The notes under the pieces were generated by a model that saw nothing but the letters and a program-made list of their open reading frames with translations, did no database searches and was not told the DNA's origin. From assembly GCF_007859715.1 (NCBI RefSeq), contig NZ_SJPG01000001.1, forward strand, positions 5,028,001 to 5,092,000: a stretch of DNA of 64,000 nt. Direction: 5' to 3'. This DNA is from Rubinisphaera italica. Its GTDB lineage: Bacteria; Planctomycetota; Planctomycetia; Planctomycetales; Planctomycetaceae. Position 1 is the first letter of the stretch. Each line of letters begins with the position of its first letter. Both the position numbers and the translations under genes were made by a program. Shown in pieces: positions 28,268 through 36,674 of this stretch.

Positions 28268-28357
28268 GTGGCACGCTCAGAACGAAGTGATGGGTGTGGA
28301 ATCGTAGTTCCAAGCATCGTCAACCACGCCCTTCGTTACGCTCAGAGCTTGCCATCC
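28268..28357. repeat. Palindromic repeat R3, full copy
   Basis: About 90 bp, arms GTGGCACGCTCAGAACG and CGTTACGCTCAGAGCTTGCC, with ATGGGTGTGG and CCACGCCCTTCG inside. It matches the reverse complement of 19741-19818. It separates the sigma factor gene from the convergent membrane-protein gene. Confidence 0.78.
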
Positions 28358-28358
28358 A

Positions 28359-28739
28359 CTAGTCTTGAAGTCCAGGATGAGACCAAGGAAGAAAATAGAG
28401 ACCGAGAAAAACCCATGGCAAGAAAAACAAAGCGGAAACACTCAGAAGAATGACGGTTTTAAACAGACAATACAATGCTCTGTACAGATACTCTCCCTTT
28501 TTTAATGCGGTTTTCAATGAGAGACCTTCAATCAGAACCATTAAACTAAGGCACAAAACCAGCCAAGGACCATATTGAAATATCGCCATGAAGAGAGTAA
28601 TTGACATTTTAGAGAGCACTTCATCCAGTGCTGAAGTCCAGGCAGAGCAGTAAATCATCAGGACGAGGCTGAAGGTCCCCCAAAATAACAGAGGGCATAA
28701 ATATGATTTCCATTGTAACTGAGAGTACTGATTGGGCAT
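28359..28739 (-). CDS. Three-helix membrane protein, hypothetical
   Basis: A 126-residue protein with three hydrophobic helices (LCPLLFWGTFSLVLMIYC, ITLFMAIFQYGPWLVLCLSLMVLI, LFKTVILLSVSALFFLPWVFLGLYFL) joined by charged loops such as LKTALKKGEYLYRA. It ends at the edge of an R3 repeat, whose last bases it nearly abuts. No family is recognised. The helices and Trp/Tyr at their borders suggest a genuine membrane protein, although no good ribosome-binding site is seen. Confidence 0.55.
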   Translation of the reverse strand: MPNQYSQLQWKSYLCPLLFWGTFSLVLMIYCSAWTSALDEVLSKMSITLFMAIFQYGPWLVLCLSLMVLIEGLSLKTALKKGEYLYRALYCLFKTVILLSVSALFFLPWVFLGLYFLPWSHPGLQD

Positions 28740-28977
28740 GAAATACTAGCTCTCTTTCAATTACAGATTTTCCTACCATCTTACATTTTGCAGCGAATCC
28801 AGCAATATGTTTTGGAATTCCACAAGTGCCAAAGCCTGACCTGCGGCTTTCCGCTTTCTGTCCTCGGCTTTCCATCCCCCTGTCCCCTCCAGAGCCGACT
28901 TTCCGTTTTAAAGAGTGAGAGGCAGCACAACGCGGCCTCAACACAACAAAAACAACATCACTCCAAGGAACAAAACC

Positions 28978-29517
28978 ATGTCACGCTTCACACTCACACT
29001 GATCGCTCTGGCTGCTCTGACAACCTTCACCACTGCTGCTCAAGCGGGTGGATGCTCAAAAGGGGGCTACAAAAAAGGTTACGGCGGCAATTATGGTGGT
29101 CACTACGGCGGCGGAAACTATGGCTACAAAAAGACTTACCACAACGATCACTATGTGAAACCTGTATACGCCAAGCCAATCGTTCACGAAGTTGTGATTG
29201 AAAAGCCAGTCATTCATGAAGTCATCATTGAAAAACCTGTCTGCCCGGCTCCACTCCCTTCCCTCGGCTTTTTCGGTGTGATGTGTCCTGAAGGGATGCT
29301 GATCAAAGAAATCCAGCCGAACAGCGAAGCGTGCCGACTGGGCCTTGCTCCTGGCGATGTCATCAAAATGTTCGACGATATCCGCATCATCTGCGAAGAC
29401 GACTGGACTCACGCACTCAAGTGCTCAGGCAAAGTCGCCTGCCTCAAAGTGATTCCCTGCGGACAACACACGATCCTTGAGTTCCACGCACAACTGGCCC
29501 CCGGCTTGGCTTACTAG
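28978..29517 (+). CDS. Secreted Gly/Tyr-rich protein with C-terminal PDZ domain
   Basis: A 179-residue exported protein. It has a signal peptide (FTLTLIALAALTTFTTAAQA), then a Gly/Tyr/Lys-rich low-complexity stretch of about 35 residues, a short repeated segment (HEVVIEKPV, HEVIIEKPV), and from about residue 95 a PDZ domain with LGFFGV, LIKEIQPNSEACRLGLAPGDVIKMFDDI and a closing strand. Six cysteines sit mostly in the PDZ part. The ATG at 28978 is chosen because the signal begins there; AAGGAAC lies upstream. The Gly/Tyr part resembles structural or adhesive proteins. The role is unknown. A GC-rich hairpin follows the stop. Confidence 0.75.
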   Translation: MSRFTLTLIALAALTTFTTAAQAGGCSKGGYKKGYGGNYGGHYGGGNYGYKKTYHNDHYVKPVYAKPIVHEVVIEKPVIHEVIIEKPVCPAPLPSLGFFGVMCPEGMLIKEIQPNSEACRLGLAPGDVIKMFDDIRIICEDDWTHALKCSGKVACLKVIPCGQHTILEFHAQLAPGLAY

Positions 29518-29524
29518 GAGCATT

Positions 29525-29703
29525 CTGCTCCACCGGGGGCGGAATAGTAGGGTGTGTCCTGACGCACCGGAATCAGGGTAGAATTCAATTCGAAAGCGAT
29601 AAGTGAATCGCGGAGGTTTCATTTTGGATTTGAGAGTCAATAGCGAAGTCATCTCGGCAGCATGGTGCGTCAGGACGCACCCTACAACTGCTCCACCGGG
29701 GGC
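29525..29703. mobile_element. MITE-like element between 16-bp direct repeats
   Basis: A 22-bp inverted pair with one mismatch (29547-29568 and 29664-29685, core GTGCGTCAGGACGCACC-like) bounds about 95 bp of AT-rich sequence. The unit is flanked by identical 16-bp direct repeats CTGCTCCACCGGGGGC at 29525-29540 and 29688-29703. There is no coding capacity. The arrangement suggests insertion or recombination of a small non-autonomous element just after the PDZ gene; a 16-bp target duplication would be unusually long. Confidence 0.6.
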
Positions 29704-29773
29704 AGTCGCTTGAACGATTTGGGTAAAAAAACGATTGAAGTTGCTCCTGCAGAGCGTCAAACGAAAACAAAAA

Positions 29774-29807
29774 CGGGCGAGTCTGAAAAAGACTCGCCCG
29801 TTTTTTT
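29774..29807 (+). terminator. Strong rho-independent terminator
   Basis: The stem CGGGCGAGTC / GACTCGCCCG with a TGAAAAA loop is followed by seven Ts. It probably ends transcription of the PDZ gene beyond the inserted element. Confidence 0.88.
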
Positions 29808-29810
29808 GTC

Positions 29811-29838
29811 ATCTTAACCCGACGCGTCAGCGAGGGGC
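29811..29838 (-). repeat. R2 short repeat
   Basis: CTTAACCCGACGCGTCAGCG followed by AGGGG, the reverse complement of the R2 core. Confidence 0.7.
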
Positions 29839-29943
29839 AGGCAAGACTTGCTGATTGATGCCAAATGCTTCTCACAATACGTTTTTCAAAATGCGATTGA
29901 AGACACTCTTGAACCATGAATACCTGAATTGCAATTAGAACTC

Positions 29944-29971
29944 CGTCCCCTCGCTGACGCTTCGGGTTAAG
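29944..29971 (+). repeat. R2 short repeat
   Basis: GTCCCCTCGCTGACGCTTCG followed by GGTTAAGA. Together with the copy at 29811 it forms an inverted pair about 105 bp apart. Apart from the repeats and terminator, the 656-base spacer 29518-30173 contains nothing coding that I accept. Confidence 0.7.
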
Positions 29972-30173
29972 ATTAACCTGCGGCTTTACGCCTTCCGACT
30001 TCGGCTTTCACTCAGCAGGTCATCCACTCTATGGCTTGCAGCTTCCGGGAATTCATGATGTTCTCTTCACAGTTTCCGCCGCTTGGTAGTAATTCCGGGG
30101 AAGGATGTGCAAAATATGAAGAGCTGAATTTCAACTTAGAATGACGACACATTGCAGGCGATAAAGGAGCGAT

Positions 30174-31220
30174 ATGAATATTGGGATCATTGGGCTTGGT
30201 TTTATGGGGATGACTCATTTCGAAGCCGCCAATTCAGTTAAAGCGGCGAAAGTGCATGCCATATCAACCAGAGACCCCAAGAAGCAAAAGGGAAACTGGT
30301 CCTCAATCCAAGGCAACTTCGGCCCCCGGGGCAGCAAAGACGTCGATTTGAGTGATGTCAAAATCTACTCCGATTATCAGGAGTTACTAAAAGACCCTGA
30401 AATTGATCTGGTCGATATCTGCCTCCCGATTCCCCAGCACGAAAAAGTCGCCATTGAAGCTCTGAATGCCGGCAAGCATGTGCTGGTCGAAAAGCCTGTT
30501 ACGGTGGAAGTGGCAGCCGCTCAGAGAATGAGTAAGGCGGCTGAGAAAGCCGGGAAGCATTTGATGGTCGCTCATGTGCTCCCCTTCTTTCCCGAATTTC
30601 GTTTTCTTGCGGAATGCCTGCGACAGAAGAAATATGGAGAACTGCAGGCGCTGAATATTCGCCGTATTATCAGTCCACCCAAATGGTTGAATCTGCCGGA
30701 CGATCTCGCCTCACTCGGCGGATTCGGGATCGATTTGCACATCCACGACAATCATTTTATCTCCGCCACCTGTGGCATGCCTGATAAGGTTTTCTCCATC
30801 GGCAAGCTGGAAGCGGGCTATGTGAATCATACGCAGACAAACTACGTGTACGACAAAGGGCCCGCCATTACTTGTGTCAGTGGAGCGATTGCCGCCAGTG
30901 GACTCGAGTTTGCCCATGGTTTTCAGGCGTTTTTCGATGAGGCAACGATTGAATTCGATGCCGGGACCTATGGCAAGGAATGGGTGGTGAATCGACCTTT
31001 GACGGTCCTCACTAAAACGGGTCGCATCCAGACACCAACCCTCAAAGGAGGCAGCGAGTGGTACAGTGCCTTCGCTGAGGAAATGAAAGCGGCTGCTCAG
31101 GCTCTCAAGACTGGCGAGGTCTCTCCCGATCTCTCTATTGTGCATGCCGTCAATGGCTTGAAACTTTGTCATGCCGAGCAGAAGAGTATTGAAACGGGCA
31201 AAATCGTTTCCGTGAAATAG
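30174..31220 (+). CDS. Gfo/Idh/MocA family NAD(P)-dependent oxidoreductase
   Basis: Cytoplasmic sugar or cyclitol dehydrogenase-like protein of 348 residues. The Rossmann start IGIIGLGFMGMTH binds the dinucleotide; VDICLPIPQHEKVAIEALNAGKHVLVEKPV contains the family Lys in EKPV; the C-terminal sheet includes GIDLHIHDNHF with the catalytic-site histidine/aspartate pair. No Tat signal is present, unlike many planctomycete members. The substrate cannot be told. The ATG has AAAGGAG eight bases upstream. It is monocistronic with a clean terminator. Confidence 0.9.
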   Translation: MNIGIIGLGFMGMTHFEAANSVKAAKVHAISTRDPKKQKGNWSSIQGNFGPRGSKDVDLSDVKIYSDYQELLKDPEIDLVDICLPIPQHEKVAIEALNAGKHVLVEKPVTVEVAAAQRMSKAAEKAGKHLMVAHVLPFFPEFRFLAECLRQKKYGELQALNIRRIISPPKWLNLPDDLASLGGFGIDLHIHDNHFISATCGMPDKVFSIGKLEAGYVNHTQTNYVYDKGPAITCVSGAIAASGLEFAHGFQAFFDEATIEFDAGTYGKEWVVNRPLTVLTKTGRIQTPTLKGGSEWYSAFAEEMKAAAQALKTGEVSPDLSIVHAVNGLKLCHAEQKSIETGKIVSVK

Positions 31221-31258
31221 CTGAGCAGCAGGAGTTGAATCTCAAGTCGACAATTTAC

Positions 31259-31294
31259 AGGCAGGGCACATCATTTGTGCCCTGCCTGTTTTGC
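31259..31294 (+). terminator. Rho-independent terminator
   Basis: The stem CAGGCAGGGCACA / TGTGCCCTGCCTG is followed by TTTTG, 39 bases after the oxidoreductase stop. The following 450 bases up to 31752 show nothing recognisable and should hold the next gene's promoter. Confidence 0.85.
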
Positions 31295-31752
31295 GTCATT
31301 TACCTGTTTTGATCTGCAACAAATTTCTTTAATAACTTTCTTCAGATTCCTTAAAGTCGGGCTCACGGGGTTAATTTGGTGGTGACTTAGAGAAAATACG
31401 GAGTATTTATGGAGAGATAGGTAATTACTTGCCTGATAATTGTCGGAATCAATTTGGCGGACTCATGTTTAAGGGGTAGATTTGAACTGAGGAAAGCAAT
31501 CAATTTCGTTCCCTGTCTGGAAATTCAGTTTGACGGATTTTCGACATCGAAATATCCTGTGTGTGGGAGGGATCTTAATTGAGGCTGGTATTCTGTGCAT
31601 TTCGAGAAGAAATGTCGCCGATTGAGCCGTCCGCTTCTCCTCTTCATCATCCATGGGAGATGAATCTGATTTTTACGAGTCTATTGGACTCCCGCGATTG
31701 ATCGCCTCAAGCGGTTTCGTGGAATGGAGTGATTCACAGAGTGAGGAAACCG

Positions 31753-32763
31753 ATGACGAAGCATCCTTTGAAATTTGCGGCTGCCCTGGCCGTCCTAGTA
31801 ACCTGTTCACAAATGACCGCCTTCGGACAAAGTACCGAATGGGCACTGAAAATGTTCGAGGAATCCTCGCACGATTTCGGTGTGGTCGCACGCGGAAGCG
31901 ATGTTCAGCATCGCATCAAAATTACCAACGTCTATCAGGAAGCTGTGCATATTGCCGACGTGAAAACCTCCTGTGGCTGCACAGCGGCCAAGCCTTCCCA
32001 GAATACGCTACAGTCTCTGGAATCTGCTTATATTGAAGTGGTGATGGATACCAAGAAATTCACTCGTCAGAAGGATTCTTCAATCATCATCACGATTGAT
32101 GCTCCTCAACGGGCAGAAGTTCGCATCCCAATTTCCGCCTATATCCGTACCGATGTCGTTCTGGAACCGGGTTCGGTTAACTTCGGAACTGTCGACAAAG
32201 GCATGGCTGCAGAACGCATAATCGATATCTCTTATGCAGGACGAGCTGACTGGCACATTCGAGATGTTGAAAATCTTCCAGCCTATCTGACTGCAGAATT
32301 GCAGGAAGTTTCGCGGACGGCCACCGGAGCCAATTACAAGTTGAAGATGATTCTGGCTGACAATGCTCCTGTCGGACCTTTCCGTGGTCTTGTCAATCTA
32401 ATTACCGACGATGGCTCCAATCCTAAAGTTCCCATGCTGGTCGAAGGCGATATCGCTTCAGATATTGTTGTCAATCCAGGCATGGTTTCCATGGGAATGC
32501 TCAAACCAGGCGAGCAGAAAACTGTCAATGTTGTTGTTCGCGGCAAGAAACCATTCCGAATCGGCAAAGTGGAATGCGATTCCGATCTGAATGCCTTCAA
32601 AGTCCAGTTGCCTGAAGACGAAAAAATCGTTCACGTGCTTCCGATCAGCATCCTAACTCCGAATGGAACGGGCACAATTGTCGAAGAATTCACGCTGACA
32701 ATTGATGGCCGCGATGAACCGGTCACCTTCAAAGCCTTCTGCAAAGTTGTCGCCGGAACATAA
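31753..32763 (+). CDS. DUF1573 family secreted protein
   Basis: A 336-residue exported protein with a signal peptide ([20 protein letters not shown]). The first mature domain is DUF1573: [20 protein letters not shown], then [13 protein letters not shown] with its conserved Cys pair and [14 protein letters not shown]. Two further immunoglobulin-like beta domains follow ([35 protein letters not shown]). This is a typical planctomycete and Bacteroidetes periplasmic architecture, related in fold to ASH/PapD-like domains. The ATG at 31753 is preferred to one eight codons earlier because AGGA lies five bases upstream and the signal starts there. The role is unknown. Confidence 0.85.
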   Translation: MTKHPLKFAAALAVLVTCSQMTAFGQSTEWALKMFEESSHDFGVVARGSDVQHRIKITNVYQEAVHIADVKTSCGCTAAKPSQNTLQSLESAYIEVVMDTKKFTRQKDSSIIITIDAPQRAEVRIPISAYIRTDVVLEPGSVNFGTVDKGMAAERIIDISYAGRADWHIRDVENLPAYLTAELQEVSRTATGANYKLKMILADNAPVGPFRGLVNLITDDGSNPKVPMLVEGDIASDIVVNPGMVSMGMLKPGEQKTVNVVVRGKKPFRIGKVECDSDLNAFKVQLPEDEKIVHVLPISILTPNGTGTIVEEFTLTIDGRDEPVTFKAFCKVVAGT

Positions 32764-32797
32764 TCCATGTGTCATAATGCAGTTAATTCCTGCAATC

Positions 32798-32833
32798 AGG
32801 GGAAGCGTTAAAATCGCTTCCCCTTTTTTATTG
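32798..32833 (+). terminator. Rho-independent terminator
   Basis: The stem AGGGGAAGCG / CGCTTCCCCT with loop TTAAAAT and a T6 run lies 35 bases after the DUF1573 stop. Confidence 0.9.
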
Positions 32834-32963
32834 GTTCATCTGTTCGTTTCCCCTGTTCATTTCCAGTGAACCCATCTATTTTTAATTGACGGAACTCTAT
32901 CTCGAAGTAGGTAATAATAGTGTTATCTTGATAACGAATTCTTCTATCGATGCTGAATCCACT

Positions 32964-33070
32964 TCTAGAGCCTATTCAAAAATTACCTGCCGCGTCCGGC
33001 AGGAGTAAACACAGCGTTTTCAGTGCATTTGAGGTCCAAGCGACTGCAGATACCATTTGAAAATGGTCTA
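32964..33070 (+). repeat. Repeat R4, 107 bp, left copy
   Basis: It starts TCTAGAGCCTATTCAAAAAT and ends in the palindrome ACCATTTGAAAATGGTCTA. The copy at 34380-34486 is the same length and about 85-90 percent identical by eye, in inverted orientation. It ends 17 bases before the acetyltransferase start codon. Confidence 0.85.
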
Positions 33071-33087
33071 AATCAGAACCACGCACG

Positions 33088-34260
33088 ATGACATTCCGTT
33101 ACAAATCCAATCAGGACACAAAGTTATTCACATTAACTCCCGATCTGTGCTCAACCGATTTCCAGAGAGAATGGAAGCAACTTGAACAGGAAAGCCTGAG
33201 TGGGAATGCATTTCTCTCTCCTGAATTCGTACTTTCAATGGCAGATGTCAGGCCAGCTCATAACCAACCAATCATTCTGGCTTGTAGAAATCAAAGACAG
33301 AATCGACTGATTGGCCTGGGCGTTTTTGATCAGGTCAAAGCGACCAAGGCCCTTCCTCTGCCACACTGGATTTCTATCCATTGCCCTCATTCTTTTCGTA
33401 GTGGTTTGCTGGTCGCAGAAAATTCTCGAACAGAGTTCTACCAACTATTAACCAACTTCCTGACTCAAAACCAGGATGAGCTACTGGGAATCGAATTTCG
33501 AAATTTGAGACTGAAATCCCAATGGGCACGGGAACTACGAGATTACACGGCTGAACACGGGGGCTCGTTTCGTTTGCTGCCGGAATCGGAATCACCAGCG
33601 GTCGATTTGCAATTGCTGCCAGAAGAAGGTTTATCGGCTCTCTGGTCATCTTCGCGACGCAAATCGATTCGCAAGAATCAGAATCGATTGAGTAAATACG
33701 GACCAATTCAATTTCGGCTCGTCGAAAAACGAACTGAATTTGAAGCTGCTCTCAATCATTTCCTACGACTGGAGGAAGCAAGTTGGAAGGGAAATCTTGG
33801 TACGGCTTTGCAATCCAGTCAAAATGATCTGAAATTCATCCGTCAACTCATTCAGCAGGCGAAGAAATCGGATTATCTGGTGATCAGTCAACTGCTGACC
33901 GGGGAAGATGTCGTCGCCACGGCTTTAAATTTTCGTTCCGGCAGAGAACTCTTTGCCTTCAAAATTGCCTGGAATGATCAATTTGAAAAATGCAGTCCCG
34001 GCATCCTCCACGAAGTCGCTCTGGTCGACCATATCATTACTCGGAAACTGCCTTATGATCGCATCGACAGTTGTTCGAGTGCGGGATCCTATCTGGAAAA
34101 GTTATGGCCGGATCGTGTCGCCATCGGTTCCGGAATGCTCAGTATGAGTACGCTGGCTCGTGGTACGGGGAAAGTGATTTCTCAATTGCAATCCCTCAAA
34201 CGCTGGGCGGCGAATCTAACTCAAACTGCGACTCTTGGGGCAGATGACTCTTTGAATTAA
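33088..34260 (+). CDS. CelD/BcsL-type GNAT acetyltransferase (Acetyltransf_6)
   Basis: A 390-residue cytoplasmic protein of the FemAB/CelD group. The C-terminal GNAT-like domain is recognisable: WSSSRRKSIRKNQNRLSKYGPIQFR, FLRLEEASWKGN, the substrate strand ALNFRSGRELFAFKIAWNDQFEKCSPGILHEVALVDH and DRIDSCSSAGSYLEKLW. Such proteins are found in polysaccharide and exosortase clusters, but no such genes are adjacent. The gene is alone between two inverted copies of repeat R4, which, with the terminator upstream, makes it a self-contained unit. The acyl acceptor is unknown. Confidence 0.8.
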   Translation: MTFRYKSNQDTKLFTLTPDLCSTDFQREWKQLEQESLSGNAFLSPEFVLSMADVRPAHNQPIILACRNQRQNRLIGLGVFDQVKATKALPLPHWISIHCPHSFRSGLLVAENSRTEFYQLLTNFLTQNQDELLGIEFRNLRLKSQWARELRDYTAEHGGSFRLLPESESPAVDLQLLPEEGLSALWSSSRRKSIRKNQNRLSKYGPIQFRLVEKRTEFEAALNHFLRLEEASWKGNLGTALQSSQNDLKFIRQLIQQAKKSDYLVISQLLTGEDVVATALNFRSGRELFAFKIAWNDQFEKCSPGILHEVALVDHIITRKLPYDRIDSCSSAGSYLEKLWPDRVAIGSGMLSMSTLARGTGKVISQLQSLKRWAANLTQTATLGADDSLN

Positions 34261-34337
34261 ACTTGAAATAAAGTTCAAAACTTTTCTGTCAGATTGATTC
34301 GTACAATTCCTGAAGCGATTGAATTTTGGCAATGGAT

Positions 34338-34366
34338 CATAACTCGAAGCGTCAGCGAGGAGACGG
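34338..34366 (-). repeat. R2 short repeat (variant)
   Basis: ATAACTCGAAGCGTCAGCGA followed by GGAGACGG, a divergent reverse copy of R2, 14 bases from the inverted R4 copy. Confidence 0.6.
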
Positions 34367-34379
34367 CATCCGATTAAAA

Positions 34380-34486
34380 TAGACCATTTTCAAATGGTTT
34401 CTGCAGTCGCTTGGACTCCAAATAACCGTAAAACACTGAGTTTGCTCCTGCTGAACGCTGCAGGTAATTTTTGAATAGGCTCTAGA
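34380..34486 (-). repeat. Repeat R4, 107 bp, right copy (inverted)
   Basis: The reverse complement begins TCTAGAGCCTATTCAAAAAT and ends AACCATTTGAAAATGGTCTA. It matches 32964-33070 end to end, with differences mainly in the middle. The remaining spacer to 34590 holds nothing else I recognise. Confidence 0.85.
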
Positions 34487-34590
34487 CAATTGCTTACCGA
34501 ATATTTAAGCGGATGTATTATTCGATGGAAATAGTTGATGACCATAGATTCAAGACTGGCTGGAAGCCTGTCCTACAAATTTGAATCCAC

Positions 34591-34628
34591 AAAAAAAGAG
34601 CCGGATGCAAACGCGTCCGGCTCTTTTT
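34591..34628. terminator. Bidirectional rho-independent terminator
   Basis: The stem AAAAAGAGCCGGA / TCCGGCTCTTTTT encloses TGCAAACGCG. The A run gives a T run on the minus strand and serves the DUF1598-like gene. Confidence 0.88.
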
Positions 34629-34648
34629 ATCGATGTATTCAGTAGTGA

Positions 34649-36385
34649 TTACTGAGCGTTTTTCGCATCCCACCACCAGCGGCCAGCTGGCAGGTTTCCG
34701 GCCTGAGCCTGCTCGGCTGCGTTTTCCAGTCGATCAGTCGCGGTCAGTTTGGATAAAGCGGCAGAGACGTCGACCTGCACACCACCGGCAACCTGGACGA
34801 CAATGTTTTTGCCATTGAAGACTTTGTGATTCACGACGGAATCGACAGTCTGAGGAGCTTCGTAAGTGGCAGGCTGATAATCGCCGTGAGCCGCAAAGCT
34901 GCCCATGTCCCAGTTGACCTGATGAGTCAACTGCTGCTGATTGATCAGAGCGGAAATCAAAGCCAGATCAAAGACATTTTGCAGATCGGCAAACACGAGA
35001 TCGTCGCGAGACAGATCGGAATAGTGATTCGTGAAGTTGTTAGCGAACTGCTGATTGTTGGCCTCTGCAGTTCCCGTCGCAACCCGTTCTCCATCTTTGT
35101 TGATGAACTGATTTTCAGACTGGCACAGAACTGAAGACTCTCGCAATTCGAAAGCATCGGAATCGTTGCTCATGAGGATCGATTCACATTTGAGTGACAA
35201 CCACCAGCGGAGGGCATCCAGGCTAGACATGTCTGCAGCTTGAGCAGCGGTCATCAGTTCGAAATAGTCAGGAACATTTGAGCCACCTTCGAGCTTGCCA
35301 ATTCCAATCAGTTTCATCCGGAAGTCGGCTTCGACAATCACCCGGGCAACTCGTGAGCTGACAGGGACTCCGTAAATGGTCACATCCTGCTCGCCGAGTT
35401 TGCGTTGAAGCTGATTCGTCCAGCTGCGGACAGCTCGCGAAGAAATCGCTCCACCTGCTTGTGACTTGGCCACATAGTCTTTGAGATCTTTCAAACCTTC
35501 AGGACGAGGATCGATTGAGCAGCCGAAGATGCGTTCGCCTTCTGGACCGAATGTTCGCAGCAACGTGACCAGATCATCAAGTTGCAGAGTTGGGACGCCA
35601 GACTGTGAGCTGACGGTGTATCCGCTTTCAGTGTATTCCCAGCCAGCTGCTGGACCTGCAATGACGATTTCACCTTGTTCAGGATAAACAAAGATGTGTT
35701 GAACATGGTAAATCCCAGCCAGATTCTGCATGGAATCGGCTACGGGCAGTCCCTGGGCAATACGGTCCTGAACTGCTTTTTCGAGTCGAGTCAAAGAAAC
35801 CATTCGCAGGTTGCTTGGAGCAGCCATATCATTATTCAAGCTTGCCTGACGAGCTTCGAGAGCCAGTTCTTTCAGACGATTGTTCTGTTCGGTGGTGGTC
35901 ATTTTTGCGACCATGCCGTTGGCATCGACGTAAATTCCGCCGCCGGTGTCGAAGTCGTTAATTGTTCCCAAACCGCCGACTGCTTCCCATGTGAGTGGTG
36001 AAACAACAGTTTCGATCAGAGAGATCAGCGATTCAAAGTCGGCTCCACCACCTTGGAGAGATTGCTGACGAGCCTGAGCAGCGGTTGCATTGGCTCGATC
36101 GGCATTCAAGGGCATACGATTGAGAGTTGCTCGTGAGGCTTCAAATTGCTGATCGGCAGTTTGTGCCATGGCGATCTGAGAAAGCAGTTCGCTTTTCAGG
36201 TCGGCATCTTGCACAGTTGCCGCCAACTCGACGGCTGGCTGAAACTCGCCTGCTTCCAGATGAGCGGCGATCTGTTCAGACGGAGTAGCCGCCTGAGAGA
36301 CGCTTGTGGAAAAGGTAAACAGACAAAGACAGGCCGCGATCCAGATCGCACGGCGGTTAACTTTGGGTAACGTGACTTGGCTCAT
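34649..36385 (-). CDS. Secreted protein with DUF1598-like region
   Basis: A 578-residue exported protein. The start at 36385 gives MSQVTLPKVNRRAIWIAACLCLFTFSTSVSQA, a clear signal peptide; the frame extends 32 codons further without signal character. An N-terminal region with short helical repeats (AHLEAGEFQPAVELAATVQD, MAQTADQQFEASRATLNRM) resembles TPR-like packing. The middle contains GGGIYVDANGMVAKM, a block around HIFVYPEQGEIVIAGPAAGW and CSIDPRPEGLKDLKDYV, and YGVPVSSRVARVIVEADFRMKLIGIGKLE, which I associate with the planctomycete DUF1598 family. There is no enzymatic motif. It is monocistronic with a strong terminator. Confidence 0.75.
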   Translation of the reverse strand: MSQVTLPKVNRRAIWIAACLCLFTFSTSVSQAATPSEQIAAHLEAGEFQPAVELAATVQDADLKSELLSQIAMAQTADQQFEASRATLNRMPLNADRANATAAQARQQSLQGGGADFESLISLIETVVSPLTWEAVGGLGTINDFDTGGGIYVDANGMVAKMTTTEQNNRLKELALEARQASLNNDMAAPSNLRMVSLTRLEKAVQDRIAQGLPVADSMQNLAGIYHVQHIFVYPEQGEIVIAGPAAGWEYTESGYTVSSQSGVPTLQLDDLVTLLRTFGPEGERIFGCSIDPRPEGLKDLKDYVAKSQAGGAISSRAVRSWTNQLQRKLGEQDVTIYGVPVSSRVARVIVEADFRMKLIGIGKLEGGSNVPDYFELMTAAQAADMSSLDALRWWLSLKCESILMSNDSDAFELRESSVLCQSENQFINKDGERVATGTAEANNQQFANNFTNHYSDLSRDDLVFADLQNVFDLALISALINQQQLTHQVNWDMGSFAAHGDYQPATYEAPQTVDSVVNHKVFNGKNIVVQVAGGVQVDVSAALSKLTATDRLENAAEQAQAGNLPAGRWWWDAKNAQ

Positions 36386-36674
36386 AATGTGAGACCTCTT
36401 CGGGCGCGTGAAGCAACCGTAAACAGTAACATAGTTCAGTCGGAATGTAAGCTCAGGAGTTAAACCGGTAACCGGTATCACATAGGATCGTCCACAAGTC
36501 GGGCAACGTCAAGCACTTTCCGGAAAATCCGGCGGTTTCCTGCAGTCCGAATCGATGGACTCGAAAGAAACCGAACAGCCGCTAGAATGAGTCTCCGCTC
36601 AGGCAATTCATTGAAGATGAGCCTCTTTCGACGGTTATGCTGATTCTAACAGTTATTCAACGAGTTTCACGACT

